NCBI RefSeq assembly: GCF_006384255.1 | Contig: NZ_VCED01000003.1 | Coordinates: forward strand, 186,001-250,000 | From: Haemophilus seminalis | GTDB lineage: Bacteria; Pseudomonadota; Gammaproteobacteria; Enterobacterales; Pasteurellaceae | Reading direction: 5' to 3' | DNA length: 64,000 nucleotides | In this document: positions 58,453-64,000 of the stretch, one piece after another | Layout of the letters: the number at the start of each line of letters is the position of its first letter | Position numbering within the stretch: the stretch's first letter is position 1 | Translations under genes and position numbers: made by a program | The notes under the pieces: model-generated | The model's input: the letters and a program-made list of their open reading frames with translations, nothing else | Databases searched by the model: none | Told to the model about the DNA's origin: nothing

Positions 58453-59837
58453 CTGAATCCAATGCCTATCGCGGTTTAGCTTGGGTCGCTGCAATGGCGC
58501 TTTTTATGCAAAGCCTAGATGCCACTATTCTTAATACTGCCTTACCAGCGATATCCTCTGATTTAGATAAACCCGCCTTTGAAATGCAAATGGCGATTAT
58601 TGCTTATTCTTTAACCGTTGCATTATTTATTCCTCTTACCGCTTGGGCTGCGGCAAAATTTGGGACATTAACTGTTTTTCGCGGTGCCGTTTTCACGTTT
58701 ATTTTAGGTTCAGTTGCTTGTGCCACGGCCCCTAATTTAGAAAGTTTAATCTTAGCCAGAGTGATTCAGGGGATAGGCGGTGCCTTTATGATGCCAGTGG
58801 CGCGTTTAGCTATTATTCAAGCAGTCCCTAAACAACAATTAGTTAATGCTTGGAATTTAATGGCAACTGCAGGTTTGATTGGGCCAATTCTAGGGCCTAT
58901 TTTAGGGGGATGGTTAGTCATTCACGCCAGTTGGCACTGGATTTTTTTAATTAATATTCCAATTGGTGTACTAGGGATTTTGGCATCGGGTAGCGTGATG
59001 AGTAATATTAAAGGCGAGGTAGAGAAACTAGATTGGATAGGTTTTTTACTGTTTGCATTAGGGTTAGTCGGCATCACACTTGGTTTGGATTTACTCGGTG
59101 AAAGCCAGTATAGTGCAATTACAACCTATAGCGTGTTAGTTGTTGGTGTTCTGTTACTCGTGGCTTATTGTACCTATGCCAAAAAGAATGAAGATGCCAT
59201 TTTACCTTTATCCCTTTTCCGCACTCGTACATTCAGATTAGGCATTATTGCCAATATTTTTATCCGATTATCTGCATCTGGCGTTCCCTTTTTATTGCCT
59301 TTGATGTTCCAATTATCTTTCGGTTACAGTGCTGAAATGTCAGGTTGGCTATTAGCGCCGATTGCGCTAATTTCTGTGATTTTGAAAATATTAATTGGAC
59401 GAATTTTAAATCATTGGGGCTATAAAACAACGCTAATTTCATCCGCACTTTTGATGGCTGGCTCTGTAATTTCAATGGCTTGGTTAGGTAAACAAAGTTC
59501 TCTGACTTGGATTATTTGTAATCTCATGTGGTATGGCGCTTGCATGTCGATAATTTTCACTTCAATCAATACGTTGACTGTAGGCGATCTTTCAAAACAA
59601 CAGGCAGGCACAGGTTCCACAGTATTAAGTATTGTGCAGCAAGTTGGGATTGGATTTGGTATTGCTATTTCATCGATAATTCTAAATTTCTATAGACATT
59701 TCTTTAGCGCAAATGATGGCTTACAACAAGCATTTAGCTATACGTTCTTAACCTCATCACTTTTTGCAATCGCCTTAGTTTGGTCGCTTATGAAATTACA
59801 TAAACATGATGGCGATCATTTACGGAAGAATCCTTAG
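58449..59837 (+). CDS. MFS drug/solute exporter, DHA2 family (MdtD-like)
   Basis: A 462-residue major facilitator with about fourteen membrane segments. It resembles E. coli MdtD: FMQSLDATILNTALPAIS near the start (motif D1 of the 14-span family), RVIQGIGGAFMMPVARLAII, and GPILGPILGGWLVIHASWHWIFLINIPIG (motif C). It probably exports drugs or metabolites with proton antiport; the substrate is unknown. The ATG overlaps the mobB stop (ATGA), so it is co-translated, though no link to molybdenum is evident. It is preceded by an open frame from 58422 that is not a likely start. Confidence 0.88.
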   Translation: MTESNAYRGLAWVAAMALFMQSLDATILNTALPAISSDLDKPAFEMQMAIIAYSLTVALFIPLTAWAAAKFGTLTVFRGAVFTFILGSVACATAPNLESLILARVIQGIGGAFMMPVARLAIIQAVPKQQLVNAWNLMATAGLIGPILGPILGGWLVIHASWHWIFLINIPIGVLGILASGSVMSNIKGEVEKLDWIGFLLFALGLVGITLGLDLLGESQYSAITTYSVLVVGVLLLVAYCTYAKKNEDAILPLSLFRTRTFRLGIIANIFIRLSASGVPFLLPLMFQLSFGYSAEMSGWLLAPIALISVILKILIGRILNHWGYKTTLISSALLMAGSVISMAWLGKQSSLTWIICNLMWYGACMSIIFTSINTLTVGDLSKQQAGTGSTVLSIVQQVGIGFGIAISSIILNFYRHFFSANDGLQQAFSYTFLTSSLFAIALVWSLMKLHKHDGDHLRKNP

Positions 59838-59987
59838 ATTAATTTGTTATAATCCATAGAATTTTTTTATTTAAAAAAAGCGATATTTGCTTATATCTTA
59901 TTAAACATTTATTTTAGATAGGATTTATCTAGCATTTTGGTATCACTATGCTCGAATAAATCTCTGCCAACAAAGTGAGGAACTATC

Positions 59988-61631
59988 ATGAAGCTAAAAG
60001 CAACACTAACTCTTGCGGCTGCAACGCTTGTATTAGCAGCTTGCGATCAATCAGGTTCAGCAAATAAACCGACCGCACAAGCTGAAACTAAATCTGCATC
60101 TAACAATACTTTTGTTTACTGTACAGCAAAAGCACCTTTAGGATTTAGCCCTGCACTTGTGATGGAAGGGACGTCTTATAATGCAAGTTCACAACAAGTG
60201 TATAACCGCTTAGTTGAATTTAAAAAAGGCTCAACAGATATTGAACCTGCCCTAGCTGAAAGCTGGGAAATTAGCGATGATGGTTTAACTTACACATTCC
60301 ATTTAAGAAAAGGTGTTAAATTCCATACAACAAAAGAATTTACCCCAACACGTGATTTTAATGCGGATGATGTTGTATTCTCATTCCAACGTCAGTTAGA
60401 TCCGAATCACCCATATCACAATGTGTCTAAAGGGACTTATCCATATTTCAAAGCAATGAAATTCCCTGAATTGTTGAAATCAGTGGAGAAAGTAGATGAC
60501 AATACAATTCGTATTACCTTAAACAAGAAAGATGCAACTTTCTTGGCAAGTTTAGGCATGGATTTTATTTCTATTTATTCCGCAGAATATGCGGATGCAA
60601 TGCTGAAAGCAGGTAAGCCAGAAACAATTGATAATCGCCCAGTAGGGACTGGCCCATTTGTTTTTGTTGATTACAAAACGGATCAAGCTGCTCAATATGT
60701 AGCAAACGAAAACTATTGGAAGGGTAGAACACCATTGGATCGTTTAGTTATCAATATTGTGCCAGATGCGACAACACGTTATGCAAAATTACAGGCTGGT
60801 TCTTGTGATTTAATTTTATTCCCGAATGTAGCGGATTTAGCCAAAATGAAAACAGATCCAAAAGTACAACTTTTGGAACAAAAAGGTTTGAACGTAGCAT
60901 ATATCGCATTCAATACCGAAAAAGCACCATTTGATAATGTCAAAGTTCGTCAGGCGTTGAACTATGCAGTGGATAAAAAAGCGATTATTGAAGCGGTTTA
61001 CCAAGGCGCAGGCACACCAGCTAAAAATCCACTTCCTCCAACAATTTGGAGTTACAACGATGAAGTTCAAGATTATCCGTACGATCCAGAAAAAGCAAAA
61101 CAACTTTTAGCAGAAGCGGGTTACCCAAATGGTTTTGAAACTGATTTTTGGATTCAACCTGTTGTTCGTGCCTCTAATCCAAATCCAAAACGCATGGCTG
61201 AACTTATTATGGCAGACTGGGCTAAAGTTGGTGTAAAAACCAACCCTGTTACCTATGAATGGGCGGATTACCAAAAACGTGCGAAAGCGGGTGAGTTAAC
61301 TGCTGGTATCTTTGGTTGGTCTGGTGATAATGGTGATCCTGATAACTTCTTATCTCCATTATTGGCAAGTTCAAACGCGGGTAATTCCAATATGGCTCGT
61401 TTTAAAAATCCAGAATTTGATGCATTACTAGATAAAGCAATCGGATTAACAAATAAGGAAGAACGCACCGCACTTTATAAACGAGCGCAAGTTATCGTTC
61501 ATAATCAAGCTTCTTGGATTCCAGTGGCGCATTCCGTAGGTTTTGCACCACTTAGCCCACGCGTAAAAGGCTATGTACAAAGCCCATTTGGCTATGATTC
61601 ATTCTACGGTGTGAGTATTGATAATAAGTAA
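59988..61631 (+). CDS. hbpA: Heme/glutathione-binding lipoprotein HbpA (GbpA), SBP family 5
   Basis: Periplasm-facing binding lipoprotein. In H. influenzae this protein was first described as heme-binding HbpA and later shown to bind glutathione (GbpA) and deliver it through DppBCDF. The 547-residue precursor has a lipobox (TLVLAAC, Cys19 or so), the family-5 signature region YVANENYWKGRTPLDRLVINIVPD and the C-terminal EWADYQKRAKAGELTAGIFGWSGDNGDPDNF segment. It is a single gene with its own terminator, 17 kb from the dppBCDF operon in this window. An uptake signal is near 61466. Confidence 0.92.
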   Translation: MKLKATLTLAAATLVLAACDQSGSANKPTAQAETKSASNNTFVYCTAKAPLGFSPALVMEGTSYNASSQQVYNRLVEFKKGSTDIEPALAESWEISDDGLTYTFHLRKGVKFHTTKEFTPTRDFNADDVVFSFQRQLDPNHPYHNVSKGTYPYFKAMKFPELLKSVEKVDDNTIRITLNKKDATFLASLGMDFISIYSAEYADAMLKAGKPETIDNRPVGTGPFVFVDYKTDQAAQYVANENYWKGRTPLDRLVINIVPDATTRYAKLQAGSCDLILFPNVADLAKMKTDPKVQLLEQKGLNVAYIAFNTEKAPFDNVKVRQALNYAVDKKAIIEAVYQGAGTPAKNPLPPTIWSYNDEVQDYPYDPEKAKQLLAEAGYPNGFETDFWIQPVVRASNPNPKRMAELIMADWAKVGVKTNPVTYEWADYQKRAKAGELTAGIFGWSGDNGDPDNFLSPLLASSNAGNSNMARFKNPEFDALLDKAIGLTNKEERTALYKRAQVIVHNQASWIPVAHSVGFAPLSPRVKGYVQSPFGYDSFYGVSIDNK

Positions 61632-61641
61632 GTAATATTTT

Positions 61642-61676
61642 AAAGCCTTAGTTTTTATACTAAGGCTTTTATTTTG
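61642..61676 (+). terminator. Terminator of hbpA
   Basis: AAAGCCTTAG (61642-61651) pairs with CTAAGGCTTT (61660-61669), then TATTTTG. It lies 10 bases after the stop and just before pdxH. Confidence 0.85.
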
Positions 61677-61687
61677 ACGGAGGGAAA

Positions 61688-62320
61688 ATGGATTTACATC
61701 ATATTCGTGAAGAATATAGAAAACGTGTGTTATCACAACAAAATTGTCAAGATAATCCGATTTCGCAATTTGAATTGTGGATGAATGAGGCTATTAATAG
61801 CCAGGTTTGCGAACCGACAGCAATGAATATCTCGACAGTAGATAAAGAGGGGAGACCTAGTAGTCGAGTCGTCTTGTTGAAAGAAGTTAATTCAGAGGGT
61901 TTTGTCTTTTTTACGAATTATCATAGTCATAAAGGACAAAATATAGCCAATAATCCCAATGTGGCAATTGCTTTTTTCTGGCCAGAGTTAGAACGTCAAG
62001 TTCGAATTGAAGGGAAAGCGGAAAAAATTTCTACAGAACAATCAGATGAATATTTTGCTAGTCGCCCTTATACCAGTCAGATAGGGGCTTGGGCAAGTGA
62101 GCAAAGTACTGTTATTTCGAGCTATAAATTTTTATTAAGCAAAGCAGCATTAATTGCAGCTAGATATCCATTTCATGTACCACGGCCGATGCATTGGGGA
62201 GGCTATTTAATTCGTCCAGAAATAGTTGAGTTTTGGCAAGGTCGTCCAAGTCGTTTACATGATCGGATTTATTATAGAAAAGGAAATGGCAATTGGATCC
62301 GTGAAAGATTATCACCTTAA
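61688..62320 (+). CDS. pdxH: Pyridoxamine/pyridoxine 5'-phosphate oxidase
   Basis: PdxH oxidises pyridoxamine or pyridoxine phosphate to pyridoxal phosphate with FMN. The 210-residue protein has [19 protein letters not shown], the FMN-binding [27 protein letters not shown] segment, [13 protein letters not shown], and the substrate-binding C terminus [18 protein letters not shown] ending in WIRERLSP. Ribosome binding site GGAGGG is strong. Together with pdxY at 6.2 kb it forms the vitamin B6 salvage route. No de novo B6 gene is in the window. Confidence 0.96.
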   Translation: MDLHHIREEYRKRVLSQQNCQDNPISQFELWMNEAINSQVCEPTAMNISTVDKEGRPSSRVVLLKEVNSEGFVFFTNYHSHKGQNIANNPNVAIAFFWPELERQVRIEGKAEKISTEQSDEYFASRPYTSQIGAWASEQSTVISSYKFLLSKAALIAARYPFHVPRPMHWGGYLIRPEIVEFWQGRPSRLHDRIYYRKGNGNWIRERLSP

Positions 62321-62406
62321 ATTTTGAATCTGGTTGCTTTAAGAGAAATTAGGTTAAGTATAAAAATGCTTAACCTAATTAATATAAATAATTTTTGAGT
62401 AATTTT

Positions 62407-62961
62407 TTAACCAGCGATCATCCAAAGTCCACCTAACATATCAAGCATTAGGTTATTTAAGAACAATAAGATAAATACGACGACCATAGGGGAAAAATCA
62501 ATCATGCCTAATGTTGGCAAGAATCGACGGATAGGTCTTAAAAGTGGTTCTGATAGTTGATAAAACGCATAAATCACAGGGCTATTGCCACGATTAAACC
62601 AACTTAGAACAGCGCCAATAAAAAGCACATAAAAAATTGCTAAACCAATGCTTTTCAATACAGTTAATACACCCAATATTAAGAGAAAATTAACTGATAA
62701 ACCAAAATAAAAAATACCTTTCAACATACCGATAATAAATATTAGCAGTAAAGCAGAAGTATCGATATTTTTCACTGTAGGCGCAATTTTACGCAGAGGT
62801 TTTAATACTGGATCAGTCATTTTTACTGTAAATGTTGAAACAGGATTGTAATAATCCACTCGAGCAAACTGTAACCAAGCTCGTAAGATTAAGACTAGTG
62901 CATAAAGATTAATAATTGATCCGATAAATAATGCGGTTTGGGATAATTCCATCATAACCAT
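62407..62961 (-). CDS. YggT family membrane protein
   Basis: A 184-residue protein with about four to six membrane segments arranged as two YggT repeats: [30 protein letters not shown] in the first and [36 protein letters not shown] in the second. YggT proteins have been tied to osmotic or potassium tolerance and, in Gram-positives, to cell division, but the function in Haemophilus is unknown. Its start overlaps the corA stop by 10 bases, so it is co-translated with corA. The pairing with corA suggests an ion-related role. Confidence 0.87.
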   Translation of the reverse strand: MVMMELSQTALFIGSIINLYALVLILRAWLQFARVDYYNPVSTFTVKMTDPVLKPLRKIAPTVKNIDTSALLLIFIIGMLKGIFYFGLSVNFLLILGVLTVLKSIGLAIFYVLFIGAVLSWFNRGNSPVIYAFYQLSEPLLRPIRRFLPTLGMIDFSPMVVVFILLFLNNLMLDMLGGLWMIAG

Positions 62962-63899
62962 CCTTTTCTTCTAAAATAAATATATGGTGTCAATGCGGCT
63001 GCGATCATTAATCCAATTGCCATTGGATAGCCATATTTAAAATGTAATTCAGGCATAAAATCAAAATTCATACCATAGGTAGACGCGACCAATGTTGCAG
63101 GAAGGAACATCACAGAAACAACTGAGAAGAATTTCATAATTTTGTTCTGTTCAATATTGATGTAACCCATTGCAGCTTGCATTAAAAAGTTTACTTTTTG
63201 GAACAAGGATTCATTATGCGGTTGCAAAGATTCGATATCTCGCAAGATTTCTCGAGCTTGTTCTAACTGGTTTGTTGGTAAGCGAGTTTTGCGAACCAAG
63301 AAACCTAATGCTCGTTGGGTATCCATCAAGCACAAACGAACTTTTGAGCTCGTATCTTCTTGTTCCGTAAGCGTATTTAATGCTTCATCAAAGGCTTCAT
63401 CTTGTTTCCCGTTTAAAATAACGCGACTCAACTCTTCTAAATCTGCATAAACGTTTTCAATCACGTCCGCTAATTGCTCAATTTTCGTTTCAAATAAATC
63501 TAGTAAAACTTCATAGGAATTACATTCTAATAAACGCTGGCTACGAGAACGCATACGATATAAACGGAATGCCGGTAGCTCGCGATCGCGCAACGTAAAT
63601 AAACGACCATCACGAATAGTAAAAGCGACGCTCGCTAAATCAGCATAATTGTCTTCATCTTCGCAATAAAAAAATGAGTGAAGATGTAAACCATCTTCAT
63701 CTTCAAAGAAACGGGCGGAAGCTTCGATATCTTCCAATTCTAGAAAAGATGCTAAGCTCTGGCCTAAGCCTTCTTGTAGCATTTCACGTTCTTCGCCTGT
63801 CGGCTCAAGTAAATCAAGCCAAATGGCAGTATTGAGATCAGTTTGGTCTTCGTCAATACGAACCAAGCGGGAATCATTGATAGCAAACGCGTTGATCAT
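62952..63899 (-). CDS. corA: Magnesium/cobalt transporter CorA
   Basis: CorA is the main magnesium channel of many bacteria. The 315-residue protein has a long cytoplasmic domain with an acidic N terminus and helical stalk (residues 1-255) and two C-terminal membrane helices. The signature YGMN follows the first helix ([15 protein letters not shown]), and the second helix ends at a basic RRKGWL tail. A hydrophobic gate segment ([13 protein letters not shown]) precedes the motif. It is read away from the window edge and is overlapped by yggT downstream. The ATG follows AAGGAG. Confidence 0.95.
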   Translation of the reverse strand: MINAFAINDSRLVRIDEDQTDLNTAIWLDLLEPTGEEREMLQEGLGQSLASFLELEDIEASARFFEDEDGLHLHSFFYCEDEDNYADLASVAFTIRDGRLFTLRDRELPAFRLYRMRSRSQRLLECNSYEVLLDLFETKIEQLADVIENVYADLEELSRVILNGKQDEAFDEALNTLTEQEDTSSKVRLCLMDTQRALGFLVRKTRLPTNQLEQAREILRDIESLQPHNESLFQKVNFLMQAAMGYINIEQNKIMKFFSVVSVMFLPATLVASTYGMNFDFMPELHFKYGYPMAIGLMIAAALTPYIYFRRKGWL

Positions 63900-64000
63900 T
63901 TCATACTCCTTATAGGATTATGAACAGCTAACAGTGAACAAATTAAAGAAGAAACGAAAGTGCGGTGAAAAATCGCAAAGTTTTCGTTAAGAGATGCCGA

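Overview
The window is a stretch of chromosome from a Haemophilus of the H. influenzae / H. haemolyticus group. The evidence is about 40 perfect copies, counted by eye, of the 9-base Haemophilus DNA uptake signal (AAGTGCGGT or its complement), a low G+C content, and proteins typical of Pasteurellaceae: a short TyrR without an N-terminal sensor region, an ArcB without a PAS domain, the P6/Pal lipoprotein, the HbpA/GbpA binding protein and a periplasmic ATP-dependent DNA ligase. Nearly all of it is core housekeeping sequence. I see no prophage, insertion sequence, CRISPR array, toxin-antitoxin pair or phase-variable simple repeat.

Layout, left to right. 0-9 kb: the 3' end of mutH, rpsB-tsf with a pseudoknotted S2 leader, a phosphoethanolamine transferase, pyrH, accA, pdxY-tilS and a MarC-family protein. 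9-18 kb: znuCB, the murein peptidase mepM, tyrR behind a perfect TyrR box, hfq-hflX, rnt-rluC, gloA and cmoA. 18-28.5 kb: aspS, a probably frameshifted membrane protein, an Nramp-like transporter without the usual metal ligands, nudB-yebC, a lipoprotein, ruvC and ruvAB (LexA box), and the trmA-rsmJ-rseC set on the other strand. 28.6-34 kb: maoP, yihD-dsbA, mobA-arcB and an alanine symporter. 34-43 kb: queCDE behind a preQ1-I riboswitch, a probable small RNA, a NIF3 protein, uvrD (LexA box) and dppBCDF.

43-49 kb: a small accessory islet (two exported proteins and a divergent XRE regulator), the ligase, gmhA, artPIQM behind a probable ArgR box, and tRNA-Lys. 49-57 kb: ybgC-tolQRAB-pal and cydABX-ybgE on the minus strand. 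57-64 kb: a small exported protein, mobB with an MFS exporter, hbpA/gbpA, pdxH, yggT and corA.

Several genes work together across the window. hbpA lies 17 kb from the dppBCDF permease it probably feeds. arcB senses the respiratory state and cydABX encodes the micro-aerobic oxidase. ruvABC and uvrD form an SOS repair set with visible LexA sites. mobA and mobB both serve molybdenum cofactor maturation. Gene order looks like a mosaic of blocks that I remember as separate in H. influenzae Rd KW20, so this is either a rearranged strain or a sister species.

The non-coding signals are the most rewarding part: the S2 leader pseudoknot, TyrR, LexA, FNR and ArgR sites, the preQ1 switch and an unannotated small RNA candidate at about 35.9 kb. 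I did not find a convincing undescribed multi-gene system. The nearest candidates are the 43.1-44.1 kb islet and the small RNA.
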